Counted from the stretch's first letter, positions 25,010 to 33,170 are shown. The stretch is 40,173 nt of DNA from JBHIBD01 sp046758865 (GCA_046758865.1 JBHIBD010000011.1:1-40173), one strand, 5' to 3'. Translations and numbers: made by a program. The notes: generated from the sequence alone by a model not told the origin.

Positions 25010-26860
25010 CTACTCCACCGTAACGCTTTTGGCGAGGTTGCGGGGCTTGTCCACATCGCAGCCGCGCATGACGGCCATATGGTAGGCAAGTAACTGCAGG
25101 GGCACTACTGAGAGGATGGGTGTCAGGGACTCGGGGGCCTCGGGGATATAGAACACGTGGTCAACCTTGCTGCAAATCTCCTTGTCTCCCTGGGTGGCTA
25201 TCGCAATCACCTTCCCGCCCCTTGCCTTCACCTCCTCTATGTTCCCAAGGATCTTTCCATACGTGCTATCCCTTGTGGCGTTGAACACTACCGGCATATC
25301 TTTTGTGATTAGTGCTATGGGGCCGTGCTTCATCTCGGCCGCGGGGTAGCCGTCGGCGTGGATGTAGGATATCTCCTTCAACTTCAGCGCACCCTCAAGG
25401 GCCACGGGAAAATTGTAACCCCTGCCCAGATACAGGAAGTTGATGCTATCCTTGTACAATCCGGCCAGGTCTTCTATGTGCTTCTCCCTTTCCAAGATAT
25501 TGTCCACCTGAGCAGGTATCTCCCTCAGGGCCCGTATCATGTTTGATGCCTCTTCTTTTCCCAGGCCGCTTCTCATACCCAGGAAAATGGTCAGCAGGTA
25601 GAGGGCAGCTATCTGGGAGGTGAAGGCCTTGGTGGACGCAACCCCAATCTCAGGCCCAGCATGGAGATAGATACCGCCTTCAGCCTCCCTGGCGATGGTG
25701 CTTCCCACCACGTTGCATATTGAAAGTGTGAGCGCGCCCCTCTTCTTTGCCTCCCTGAGGGCCGCCAACGTGTCAGCCGTCTCACCGGACTGAGTGATGG
25801 CTACAACCACCGTCCCCTCTTCGATAACGGGCCTCCTATAGCGGAACTCCGAGGCATACTCTACCTCTACCGGGATACGAGCAAATTCCTCGAGCATATA
25901 CTCTCCCACCAACCCGGCATGCCACGACGTACCACAGCCCACTATCACTATCCGCTTCAGCCTCTTAAGCACCTCCTGTTTCTCAAAAAACACGCCCAGC
26001 CGAACCCTAGTATCGTCAGAATCTATTCTCCCCCTCATGACGTTTAAGAGAGAGGCAGGTTGTTCATGTATCTCCTTGTGCATGAAATGGCGGTAGCCCT
26101 TCTTCTCAACCATCTCCTCGTTCCACTGAATCTCTTCAGCACGGCTATACATGTCACAATGAAGATGTTCCGTGTACATTGAGACACTGGTAGCGGCATT
26201 TTCTACCTTCTTCTTGGTCAGTACAGCCAATTCCCTGTCTTTCAGGTATACTACCTTCCTTGTATGGCTCAGGATGGCCGCCACATCAGATGTCACAAAA
26301 TGCTCGCCCTCTCCTAAACCGACTGCCAGGGGGCTGCCAGACCTGGCCACTACAATCTTCTCAGGGTCATCCTGGCTGATAACCGCCACGCCATACGTCC
26401 CTTCCACCTCGCAGAGGGCCCTGTTCAAGGCATCGAGCAGGTCTCCGCGGAAATGCCTCTCCACGAGATGCGCCAAGACCTCTGTATCTGTATCGCTTAC
26501 AAAACTATGGCCTTCCTTCTCGAGCCTTGACCTCAGATAGTCATGATTCTCTATTATGCCATTATGGACCACGGCTATTTTCTGATGGCAATCCACATGT
26601 GGGTGGGCATTCTCCACCGAAGGTAGGCCGTGAGTGGCCCAGCGGGTATGGGCAATACCAATCGTACTGTTACACGGATAACCGTCCAGCTTTCGGCTCA
26701 GGGTCTCTATCTTACCAACCGACTTAACGCACATTATTCCTTTGGGCTCTATGCATGCAACCCCTGCAGAATCATACCCCCTGTACTCAAGTCTCTTGAG
26801 CCCTTCTACCAGGATAGGCAGCACCTCTTTGTCGCCTACATAGCCGACTATGCCGCACAT
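25010..26860 (-). CDS. glmS: Glutamine--fructose-6-phosphate aminotransferase (isomerizing)
   Basis: 616 residues from ATG 26860; a longer frame starting at 26902 is rejected because the mature enzyme must begin MCGIVGYVG, with Cys2 as the N-terminal glutaminase nucleophile, and GAGGTGG lies just upstream of this ATG. It makes glucosamine-6-phosphate from fructose-6-phosphate and glutamine. The glutaminase domain (HTRWATHG, HNGIIENH) is followed by two SIS domains (GCGTSWHAG, ITQSGETADT, GRGYNFPVALEGALKLKEIS) and ends with the classic KPRNLAKSVTVE. It is convergent with the alternative GlmU gene, separated by a cluster of REP-like hairpins. Confidence 0.96.
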   Translation of the reverse strand: MCGIVGYVGDKEVLPILVEGLKRLEYRGYDSAGVACIEPKGIMCVKSVGKIETLSRKLDGYPCNSTIGIAHTRWATHGLPSVENAHPHVDCHQKIAVVHNGIIENHDYLRSRLEKEGHSFVSDTDTEVLAHLVERHFRGDLLDALNRALCEVEGTYGVAVISQDDPEKIVVARSGSPLAVGLGEGEHFVTSDVAAILSHTRKVVYLKDRELAVLTKKKVENAATSVSMYTEHLHCDMYSRAEEIQWNEEMVEKKGYRHFMHKEIHEQPASLLNVMRGRIDSDDTRVRLGVFFEKQEVLKRLKRIVIVGCGTSWHAGLVGEYMLEEFARIPVEVEYASEFRYRRPVIEEGTVVVAITQSGETADTLAALREAKKRGALTLSICNVVGSTIAREAEGGIYLHAGPEIGVASTKAFTSQIAALYLLTIFLGMRSGLGKEEASNMIRALREIPAQVDNILEREKHIEDLAGLYKDSINFLYLGRGYNFPVALEGALKLKEISYIHADGYPAAEMKHGPIALITKDMPVVFNATRDSTYGKILGNIEEVKARGGKVIAIATQGDKEICSKVDHVFYIPEAPESLTPILSVVPLQLLAYHMAVMRGCDVDKPRNLAKSVTVE

Positions 26861-26913
26861 GGACCCCACCTCACTATTGTTGAGAGTAAAACTGTAAGAC
26901 AATAACTGGGAAA

Positions 26914-26942
26914 ATGTTAGCAGAACTCATTTGGAAATGCAA
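26914..26942 (-). promoter_or_regulatory. Candidate sigma70 promoter for glmS
   Basis: On the minus strand TTGCAT (26942-26937) and TAACAT (26919-26914) are separated by 17 bases, about 55 bases upstream of the glmS ATG. No glmS ribozyme signature is visible in the short leader. By-eye call. Confidence 0.4.
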
Positions 26943-27076
26943 GCGTTATGTAGGGAGTCTAGGTTAGACGGTTACTGCCGATAAGCTTCCTGCACAGAAG
27001 CAATTAAATCAATTCTGCCACATAAAAGGCCAGGGCATAAAGCCCTTCCTTCTCGTTCCTCTAATAAGCCTCAAAT

Positions 27077-27367
27077 TCAATTCTTCAAGTCCCGCAGATA
27101 GTTCAGCTCCTGGTAGATGGATGACCACGACCGCCGGGCAAATATGATGGGGATATTTCGTGACTTTGCCTCCTCCTTTACCTTGTTGGTGAGATTGTGG
27201 TTCACATAGTCGTACAGGAGTATAATCAGGTCCGGGGCCTCAGGCATTGAGTTCCTGATGCCCTTGTTGTTCCTACCTGTTATGTGCTCTATTTTGGTCG
27301 CACCTAGTTTACCTAGCTCCCTGGGGATAGAACCCAGATGGTCACCCCCTACGATTAGCACAGACAT
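27077..27367 (-). CDS. DUF2325 domain protein
   Basis: 96 residues, almost entirely the DUF2325 domain: VLIVGGDHLGSIPRELGKLG at the start, IEHITGRNN, LIILLYDYVNHNLTNKVKEE and IPIIFARRS. The pattern 'GG...I...H.G(R/K)' and 'D.V.H' with a Lys is typical. The family is often found next to metal or redox genes; its biochemical role is not established. It is in the same direction as the flavinylation genes about 80 bases upstream. A weak hairpin (AGGGC-ATAAA-GCCCT at 27032-27046) lies downstream. Confidence 0.8.
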   Translation of the reverse strand: MSVLIVGGDHLGSIPRELGKLGATKIEHITGRNNKGIRNSMPEAPDLIILLYDYVNHNLTNKVKEEAKSRNIPIIFARRSWSSIYQELNYLRDLKN

Positions 27368-27406
27368 CTTGGATAACCTCCTTACTATATATTTTTTAAA
27401 AATGGA

Positions 27407-27439
27407 TTGAGACTGAGTCTCCTTTTCACCTGTATCTCA
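27407..27439. promoter_or_regulatory. Possible operator shared with the porin promoter
   Basis: Contains a 13-base palindrome GAGACTGAGTCTC (27409-27421) and TGTATCTCA (27431-27439), 22 bases start to start. The porin upstream region has GAGACTAAGACTT (31733-31745) and TGTATCTCA (31755-31763) at the same spacing. Of the 31 bases aligned, 23 are identical by eye. It is 40-72 bases upstream of the DUF2325 start. Confidence 0.35.
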
Positions 27440-27446
27440 AAAAATT

Positions 27447-27944
27447 TTAGCCCTTAAAAGACTTGCCGCTCTCCTCCATTTCCACTGCGCCCCACATCTC
27501 ATACATGGGATAGGTTATATAGACTATAACCACCGAACCCAGCAACACATAAGATGCAATAAGCCATGCAGAAAAGCTAGGAGATACAAACCTTACAAGC
27601 CATGGCCCCGTGAGATTAAGTACTATACCTACAAATGCGGTAACATGGGTAGCAATCTTTACCCCTTCCCTCATCATGGTCATGTTCAGTATACGGGACA
27701 GCACAAAGAATATTAGAGGTATCGTAAAGGCATGCACATGCGTTGATTCCGCCATCTCTCTGTAACTTTTTGGAAACATCAATCCTTCCTCTGGAAGTGG
27801 TGCATCCTCAGGTTCATCCTCCCTCACATTTCCCAGATAGTACAAAGCGACCTTTTCCGGTGAAAAGCTTGTTCTTTGGTAGAAATTCCAGAACGCCACA
27901 CCCATACTCAAGCCCATAAGTATGAGGAAGAAGCTTATCGCCAT
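27447..27944 (-). CDS. Four-helix membrane protein paired with the FMN_bind-ApbE gene
   Basis: 165 residues from ATG 27944, 4 bases after the stop of the flavinylation gene; an upstream frame extension is ignored. Four membrane helices are seen: AISFFLILMGLSMGVAFW (2-19), FTIPLIFFVLSRILN (73-87), VTAFVGIVLNLTGPWLV (101-117) and LIASYVLLGSVVIVYI (128-143). A hydrophilic, acidic loop (about 25-65) lies between helices 1 and 2. Histidines 69 and 71 at the start of helix 2 and His100 at the start of helix 3 are placed like possible haem ligands, which is inference. I do not recognise the family. Its position suggests a role in delivering electrons to, or anchoring, the flavinylated protein. Confidence 0.6.
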   Translation of the reverse strand: MAISFFLILMGLSMGVAFWNFYQRTSFSPEKVALYYLGNVREDEPEDAPLPEEGLMFPKSYREMAESTHVHAFTIPLIFFVLSRILNMTMMREGVKIATHVTAFVGIVLNLTGPWLVRFVSPSFSAWLIASYVLLGSVVIVYITYPMYEMWGAVEMEESGKSFKG

Positions 27945-27948
27945 CTTA

Positions 27949-29607
27949 TTACTTAGAGAAGCTGAGCACAGGCGTCTCGGCATTGTCTCCCGCCATTGTC
28001 ACTTCTTTCTTGAATAACTTTTCCAAGGACTCGGTGAGTTCAAAATTCACCTCGCCACCATCATCCTCGTAGGTAATGATTCCACCTACACCGTCGCGAT
28101 TCTCCAAGAGTTCAACGCCCTGTTCAAGTCCCAAGATAAAGGCCCCGGTTGACAAGGCATCTGCTTCTGTAGCACTACTGGCTACCACCGTCACACTGAC
28201 CACCCCCTGTGCAGGCATCCCAGTTCTGGGATCAATTATATGGGAGTACCTCTTGCCGTCTACAGTAAAAAACCTCTCATAATCCCCCGAGGTTGCAATT
28301 CCAATGTTTTCCAGGTGCAGGTATCCAAGAAGAACGTTCTTCTGCCTGGGGTGCTGCACGCCTACCTTCCAGGCCCTGGCCCCAGGGGGATGCCCAAGGG
28401 CGTATATGTTACCTCCGAGGTTCACCAGGGCCGATGTTATCCCCCATCTCTTGAGCACCTCCACCGCTCTATCAACGGCATATCCCTTTCCGATACCTCC
28501 CAGGTCTATTCTCGTACCAGGGTGTCTAAAAGAAATTAATTTAGAGTCGCCATATCCCTGAATATTTATGTTCTCATAGGATACGGCAGGAAGTATGGAC
28601 TCTACTTCCTTCGCATCTGGCACCCTGACCTTACCGTCGTAAAACCCCCACTTGCTCACCAATGGCTCGACAGTAATATCGAAGGCCCCTTTTGTAAGGG
28701 TGCTGTAGCCCAGGGACTCCTCAATCACTCTCAGCAGCTCCGGGTCACAACTTGTTGGTGTCTGTGGCGCCTCACGGTTTATGCGGGAGAGCTCACTCGT
28801 TGGCTTGTAGTTACTCATAAGCCCATCAAGCCTATCCATCTCCTCAAATGCCTCATTTACTGCCTGGGCTGCGCTCTCTTTATTGGAACCGTAAACAGAA
28901 ATCTCTGCATACGTCCCCATGACAAGCCTGGTCTCCTTGAGCAGCTCTAGAGGCTCCCGTAGGGACACCTTTGACACCAGAGGAGAGGCATTCTCTATAC
29001 CCCTCTTCCCGCTCAGATAAAACTCATCTACCACTGCCAGCACCTTCTTTACCCCTGTGCACATCATAACCACCGACATGGTGGCACCAGTGACATTTAT
29101 AATATCCCTGTTTATCCTTATAGGGCTGCGAACCGACTTTCCAATAAACTGGTGTAAAAACCGCTTCCTCGCCACCTCTCCGCCGCGGCTCTCCCTGTAA
29201 ACCAGGACCGCCAGGTCTTCTATCTTGCCATTCGGTCTCACAGCCACAATGAAGGTAAATGGGTGAAACTTGCCTATCTCCTCAGTTATAATGGCGTAGC
29301 CCTGGATTTCACCAGATTTTTTGCCGATAAACACCTCAAAGCCTTGCTCGTATATCCTCCTCCTCAGGCGGTTCTCAAGGGCACTTCTCCCCTCATCTGT
29401 AAGCAAGAGCTCGTCCCTGAGAATCTCATCACAGTCAGGAAACATCTTTGAGAGGGCCTGCTCCTGGGTAAGAAAGACCTGTATCTGGAAATTGTCAGCG
29501 GGTTCAGGACCTTGAAATACCTGCGCCGAGACCTGCGCCGCTGAGAAAAATGCCATGATAAAAATGAAGGGTGCGAGGCCTCTGAAAAACCCTGCACAAA
29601 ATGTCAT
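27949..29607 (-). CDS. FMN-binding domain fused to ApbE FAD:protein FMN transferase
   Basis: 552 residues from ATG 29607; the frame runs to 29718 but that part is repeat sequence. The N-terminus is a signal peptide (FFRGLAPFIFIMAFFSAAQVSAQ with cleavage after SAQ). The FMN_bind domain (about 35-190) ends with TGATMS, the S/T-G-A-T-x-S/T motif whose second Thr (about 176) carries FMN in NqrC and RnfG. The ApbE domain (about 225-540) shows MGTYAEISVYG, IDLGGIGKGYAVDRAVEVL, VNLGGNIYALG, HIIDPRTGMPAQGV and the T-E-A-D-A-L-S-T active-site block. ApbE attaches FMN through a phosphoester bond, so the protein probably flavinylates itself or a copy of itself in the periplasm. It is followed by the four-helix gene. 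Confidence 0.88.
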   Translation of the reverse strand: MTFCAGFFRGLAPFIFIMAFFSAAQVSAQVFQGPEPADNFQIQVFLTQEQALSKMFPDCDEILRDELLLTDEGRSALENRLRRRIYEQGFEVFIGKKSGEIQGYAIITEEIGKFHPFTFIVAVRPNGKIEDLAVLVYRESRGGEVARKRFLHQFIGKSVRSPIRINRDIINVTGATMSVVMMCTGVKKVLAVVDEFYLSGKRGIENASPLVSKVSLREPLELLKETRLVMGTYAEISVYGSNKESAAQAVNEAFEEMDRLDGLMSNYKPTSELSRINREAPQTPTSCDPELLRVIEESLGYSTLTKGAFDITVEPLVSKWGFYDGKVRVPDAKEVESILPAVSYENINIQGYGDSKLISFRHPGTRIDLGGIGKGYAVDRAVEVLKRWGITSALVNLGGNIYALGHPPGARAWKVGVQHPRQKNVLLGYLHLENIGIATSGDYERFFTVDGKRYSHIIDPRTGMPAQGVVSVTVVASSATEADALSTGAFILGLEQGVELLENRDGVGGIITYEDDGGEVNFELTESLEKLFKKEVTMAGDNAETPVLSFSK

Positions 29608-29665
29608 TCTGAGGGAGCGAAGCGACCGAAGAATCTCTAGATTCTTCGCTTCACTCAGAATGACA
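29577..29665. repeat. Repeat edge plus CATTCTGAG inverted repeat
   Basis: GGCCTCTGAAAAACCCTG (29578-29595) leads into an inverted repeat: TGTCATTCTGAG (29602-29613) ... GAAGAATCT / ATTCTTCGCTTC ... CAGAATGACA (to 29665). The left part closely matches 6953-6994. Reading across it produces the peptide ILSEAKNLEI, a familiar artefact of this repeat class. Bases 29608-29718 should therefore not be taken as coding. Confidence 0.65.
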
Positions 29666-29718
29666 CATCGTACTTGAGCAACCCTCGCTAAGCTCTCGGA
29701 TACGTATCTCAAACTCAC

Positions 29719-30186
29719 TTACCCCTCTTTCTCCGTGACAGACGCAATCGCCTCTTCGATTGCCTCAAGTACCTCCCTTTCTAAATCCCCCGTAGACTTT
29801 ATCCTCTCCCACCTGTAGGCCTGCGTGCCCCCTGGCCTCTTCTCCTCCACGATTGCGTACATGCTAATCTCAGTAGCCTGCCCCCTGTCCTCAACACGCA
29901 ACGTAAGCCTATGCCTTTCCTTCCAGTAACCCCTTTGGAGCGTTCCCATGCGCTTCTTACTCTCCCTGTAGAGCCAATGTGTTACTATCTTACCCCGGCC
30001 TTTATCCACCTCCTTAAGGTCCACCTGTCTATCTTTGAACATTTTAATGGTGGCCTTCCAGACCTCATCAAATGGGGCCTGAAGGGTCTCAGAGTACGAC
30101 TGCGGCCCTCCCCCAAGCCCTCCCAGGCCAGCACAACCTGCAACAATCAAGGGCAGAAGGAACCATAGATGCCTCAAGGTGTGCAT
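29719..30186 (-). CDS. Putative lipoprotein with a BamC-like or similar envelope fold
   Basis: 155 residues. The signal is MHTLRHLWFLLPLIVAGCAG with lipobox I-V-A-G-C (Cys18). A short glycine-rich linker (GLGGLGGG) follows. The rest has one folded domain: YSETLQAPFDEVWKATIKMF, KGRGKIVTHWLY, RHRLTLRVEDRGQATEISMY and a C-terminal helix LEREVLEAIEEAIASV. This alternation (helix, then a three-stranded sheet, then helix) is common in outer-membrane assembly or cell-surface lipoproteins, but no family name is secure. It lies between the porin and the flavinylation gene in the same direction. Confidence 0.6.
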   Translation of the reverse strand: MHTLRHLWFLLPLIVAGCAGLGGLGGGPQSYSETLQAPFDEVWKATIKMFKDRQVDLKEVDKGRGKIVTHWLYRESKKRMGTLQRGYWKERHRLTLRVEDRGQATEISMYAIVEEKRPGGTQAYRWERIKSTGDLEREVLEAIEEAIASVTEKEG

Positions 30187-30230
30187 AGCTCGTTTAAGGG
30201 CAGTATGTTAAAAACCCCATTTTACTCAAG

Positions 30231-30254
30231 AATCCCCCTCCTTTACAAAGGATT
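30231..30254. repeat. Small palindromic repeat after the porin gene
   Basis: AATCC (30231-30235) and GGATT (30250-30254) flank CCTTT-AC-AAAGG. It sits 2 bases past the porin stop and resembles the short AATCC...GGATT palindromes scattered in many genomes; it may also act as a weak terminator. Confidence 0.45.
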
Positions 30255-30255
30255 T

Positions 30256-31713
30256 TTAGAAATAAGTCGCTATACCAAAGAGAAATGCATTGTTGTCTTT
30301 ATTCTCCTGAGAGTGCTCGATGTTCCACTGGTAGTCCACCTTAAAGACTGTATCCTCAGTATAACGGAAATTAAGCCCAACAGTTGCCCTGCCCAGACGC
30401 TGGGCCCTGACATCACTAACCTCGCTCCTTTGACCTGTGTCAATCGAGTCCCACCTTCCTACCAGGGTAAAGGTCGAGTCTTCTCTAAAGATTGTGGGCG
30501 CAAGGTTGTGGATAAATTCGGGCATAAAATGGTACCTGGGCTCGATGTAGTAACCAAACATGCTGCTGGGTACGTCAGAATTATTAATCTTAACGTCCTT
30601 GCCTCTCTCGATGCCCACATAGGCGCCCTCGCCTACCAGCTCAAACGGCCCCCTCTGATAGGCAAAATCAAGGGCCGTTATCGTGAAGTGGTCGCTACCG
30701 GTGCTTGAGTACTTGTTGTAATAGACAGAGCCCCCAAACTCAAGGCCCAGGAAGGGGCTAAAGCCTATCCTTGCCACAATAGCGGGACTATTGTTATTGT
30801 CCCTATCATACCTGAAGAGTCGGGCCCCCCGCAGACCGTCTTTGCCAGTTATTTCGTCACCAAAGCCATTAGTTGCATAGATCTCGTAGTCCAACTTGGA
30901 TAGCTCAGTGGGGTAGAAGGTGCCGAAAAATCCCATACCGGCCTGACTAAGCGTGGTGGGTATAATCTTCTGGTCAACCAGGGGTCTGTCTATCAAGTCC
31001 TGAAGCGGTGCGTCGTGGACCAGGTTAAACTTACCCAGGGGCACCAGGATTATACCGGCCCTAAAGTTAACCTCGTCACGGAGCAGGAAGTCTACAGTGG
31101 CGAACTCTAACTTGACTTCTCCATCCAACTTGTCACTTTCGTCGGTTGTTAAACCCCCGCGATCGCTTGCACCACCATGCTCAAACTCTATCTCGGCGGC
31201 CACCTTCACCCTATCCGAGACATCGGAATAGATAAATGGCACAAAGCGCAGTACCTCAAAACGGTCAGTTCCTCTCCCTTTGGTGTCTTCTCTAAAAGAG
31301 GATGATTCTGTGGATCTGTAGCTGGCGTCCATGTAGCCGCCAAGATATGTATTCCTGCCAAACCTGCGAAGGAAGGGCTTGGTGTAGACACCACCGAACT
31401 GGGGGGAGAGCCCCTTCTTGGCGAATTCCTCGGCCTTCGTCGGCCCATAGAGGCCCTCAAGCGTCAGCGCTTGACGCTCGCCAACAATCTTTATCTCCTT
31501 TTCCTGCGCATCAGTCTTATCCACAAGCTCCGCAACAACCTTCTCCCTCTCCGCAGCACCCTCTTCCTGCTTTTGTAGCAACTGCCTCAGGCCTTTTAGT
31601 TCGTTCTCCAACGTCTCTACCCTGGCTCTCAGGTCTTCCTGGGCCTGTAGGCCTTGAGTTGGCAATATCATAGCGCTTAGAAGAAACACTGCTCCTATTA
31701 GAATCCGGTTCAT
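30256..31713 (-). CDS. Outer-membrane porin (phosphate-selective porin O/P-like)
   Basis: 485 residues. Signal peptide 1-24 (LIGAVFLLSAMILPTQGLQA). A coiled coil follows (LRARVETLENELKGLRQLLQ, about 28-47 and on), as in trimeric porins with N-terminal coiled coils. From about residue 105 the sequence alternates hydrophobic and polar residues in strands (YLGGYMDASY, FTITALDFAYQRGPFELVGE, TFTLVGRWDSIDT, TVGLNFRYTE) and ends in Phe, a normal outer-membrane barrel terminus. The block with VNFRAGIILVPLGKFNLVHD fits the OprO/OprP family. AGGGG lies about 7 bases upstream of the ATG. It shares a possible operator with the DUF2325 gene. Substrate unknown. Confidence 0.82.
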   Translation of the reverse strand: MNRILIGAVFLLSAMILPTQGLQAQEDLRARVETLENELKGLRQLLQKQEEGAAEREKVVAELVDKTDAQEKEIKIVGERQALTLEGLYGPTKAEEFAKKGLSPQFGGVYTKPFLRRFGRNTYLGGYMDASYRSTESSSFREDTKGRGTDRFEVLRFVPFIYSDVSDRVKVAAEIEFEHGGASDRGGLTTDESDKLDGEVKLEFATVDFLLRDEVNFRAGIILVPLGKFNLVHDAPLQDLIDRPLVDQKIIPTTLSQAGMGFFGTFYPTELSKLDYEIYATNGFGDEITGKDGLRGARLFRYDRDNNNSPAIVARIGFSPFLGLEFGGSVYYNKYSSTGSDHFTITALDFAYQRGPFELVGEGAYVGIERGKDVKINNSDVPSSMFGYYIEPRYHFMPEFIHNLAPTIFREDSTFTLVGRWDSIDTGQRSEVSDVRAQRLGRATVGLNFRYTEDTVFKVDYQWNIEHSQENKDNNAFLFGIATYF

Positions 31714-31730
31714 TTATTTCCCCTTTCTTC

Positions 31731-31763
31731 TTGAGACTAAGACTTATTCGCATGTGTATCTCA
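31731..31763. promoter_or_regulatory. Possible operator upstream of the porin gene
   Basis: GAGACTAAGACTT (31733-31745) with TGTATCTCA (31755-31763), the same spacing as at 27409 and 27431. A further related palindrome half, GAAACTGAGTCTC, lies at 31805-31817. Located 18-50 bases upstream of the start codon. Confidence 0.35.
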
Positions 31764-31879
31764 GTAAAAATAGGCCCAAAGGCCCTGATAACGACAACTA
31801 AGATGAAACTGAGTCTCAAGTACACAGGTTACCCAAATAAGCTTCTCCCGTCAAGTCATTTTTTAAAAATTTTCCACAC

Positions 31880-33019
31880 CTAGGCCTTGTCAGTGGTTCT
31901 CGTCGCCCACTGCTTGGCCATTTCTATGCGCTTCGCTATGGTCGGATGGTCGTAGAAGATATACTCGATTATGCTTGAGGGGTCCTTGTCCGCCAGGTTG
32001 TTGTCGGCAAGCTTCGTCATAGCACCTACAAATGCCCAGGGATTACGGGTCTTATCCAGGGCGTATAAATCACACTGCCTCTCAAGACGGCGGCTGTAGT
32101 AATTTTCAAGGGGCAACATGATAATGGCAAATGCGCCCATTATAAGCAACAGCAAGGGGAGGGTGGCGACATCGTACATAAGCTCAAATTCTAACTCCAA
32201 TGCAAGCCTCTCCAAGAGCCTGCTCGCTATGTACAATCCAACAAATCCGGCGACACTGGCTACTGCAAGGAATTTCCATAAATGCCTATAGACATGGTGT
32301 CCTAACTCATGTGCGAATACAACCCGTATCTCCTCTGTCGAAAATCTTTCGAGAAGTGTATCTCCGAAAATAACCCTGCGTGTGCTGCCAAGACCTGTCA
32401 GCATCGCATTTGCCTTCTTTGTGTCCTTACTCAAATTAATCTTATAGACACCTTCCAGGGTGACACCCGCATCTTCAGCCAGGGGAGTAAGTGCCTTCTC
32501 CAACCCTTCATCCTCAAGGGGAGTGCTCTTATAGAACAGGGGAAGGATAAGTACGGGCGCTATCCTTACCATTAACACACTTACAAGCGTAAGAAGAATC
32601 CCCGCCAGGACCCACCAATACTCAGGAAAATTTCTTATCAGGAAATACACGGCCTCAACCATTGGCAGTGTAAGGGCAAATCCCAACCCCCCACCCTTCA
32701 GCTCGTTTTTAATCCAGTCCAAAAGGGTCTGATTCGAGAGCTCAAAGCTGTGCTCAAGGATATATCCAGAATAGAAATCAAGGGGCAGGCTTATCAGCGA
32801 AAATAACAGGCAGAAGCCCAAATAATATATACCAAGTTGTAGATAGTAGTTCTCCGCAAGCCCTACCGCAATGTCTCTCAATGGGAAGGTAAGGTAGAGG
32901 GTCATAAAGACCAGAAAGGCTATGATAAGAAACAGGTTGAGAAGGGCTAATACATACCGCCTCCTGGCATATTTCTTGGATTTCTCCTCGAGAGCTGTCT
33001 TATCCTCTGTAACAGTCAT
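31880..33019 (-). CDS. M48-family membrane metalloprotease (Ste24/CaaX-protease-like)
   Basis: 379 residues. Membrane helices at about 21-45, 60-80, 112-128 and 134-162 are followed by the zinc site FAHELGHHVYRHL, with H-E-x-x-H at 237-241. Further helices flank the site (about 247-265, 280-302), and the third ligand is in RRLERQCDLYALD (E-x3-D). The N-terminal part resembles the M48 N-terminal domain of Ste24-type enzymes, so a role in degrading damaged membrane proteins is likely, although prenyl processing is not expected in bacteria. It is upstream of the porin in the same direction, separated by about 165 bases. Confidence 0.88.
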   Translation of the reverse strand: MTVTEDKTALEEKSKKYARRRYVLALLNLFLIIAFLVFMTLYLTFPLRDIAVGLAENYYLQLGIYYLGFCLLFSLISLPLDFYSGYILEHSFELSNQTLLDWIKNELKGGGLGFALTLPMVEAVYFLIRNFPEYWWVLAGILLTLVSVLMVRIAPVLILPLFYKSTPLEDEGLEKALTPLAEDAGVTLEGVYKINLSKDTKKANAMLTGLGSTRRVIFGDTLLERFSTEEIRVVFAHELGHHVYRHLWKFLAVASVAGFVGLYIASRLLERLALELEFELMYDVATLPLLLLIMGAFAIIMLPLENYYSRRLERQCDLYALDKTRNPWAFVGAMTKLADNNLADKDPSSIIEYIFYDHPTIAKRIEMAKQWATRTTDKA

Positions 33020-33057
33020 GCAATCCCGAGCCCTCTAAAAAACTGCTTTTTTTGCTG

Positions 33058-33120
33058 CCCCTCCCTTGATGAGAGGCCCGCCAGAGGCGGGTACGCCTAT
33101 GGCACGAGGTTAGGGGAGGG
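33058..33120. repeat. CCCTCCC inverted repeat carrying a double mini-hairpin insert
   Basis: CCCTCCC (33059-33065) and GGGAGGG (33114-33120) are the outer arms of a common intergenic palindrome. It is split by CCCGCC-AGA-GGCGGG and CGCC-TAT-GGC (33077-33107), the same double hairpin as at 24807. Just upstream, CCCTCTAAAAAACTG (33031-33045) resembles the AGACCTCTGAAAAA repeat edge. Confidence 0.5.
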
Positions 33121-33131
33121 TATAGTTTTAT

Positions 33132-33160
33132 GTAGCGTTCGACCTCCACATCGAGCGAAC
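33132..33160 (+). repeat. GTAG-footed REP-like hairpin
   Basis: GTAGC (33132-33136) precedes GTTCG ... CGAAC (33137-33141 / 33156-33160). The stem is short and the loop long (14 bases), so this is a weaker member. Confidence 0.45.
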
Positions 33161-33170
33161 AAAAAAATGA

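Noticed and set aside
26861..26902. Longer GlmS start at 26902
   Set aside because: The glutaminase nucleophile must be the N-terminal Cys after Met; MCGIVGYVG at 26860 satisfies this.
29608..29718. N-terminal 37 codons of the FMN_bind-ApbE frame
   Set aside because: Repeat-derived (ILSEAKNLEI); the signal peptide begins after it.
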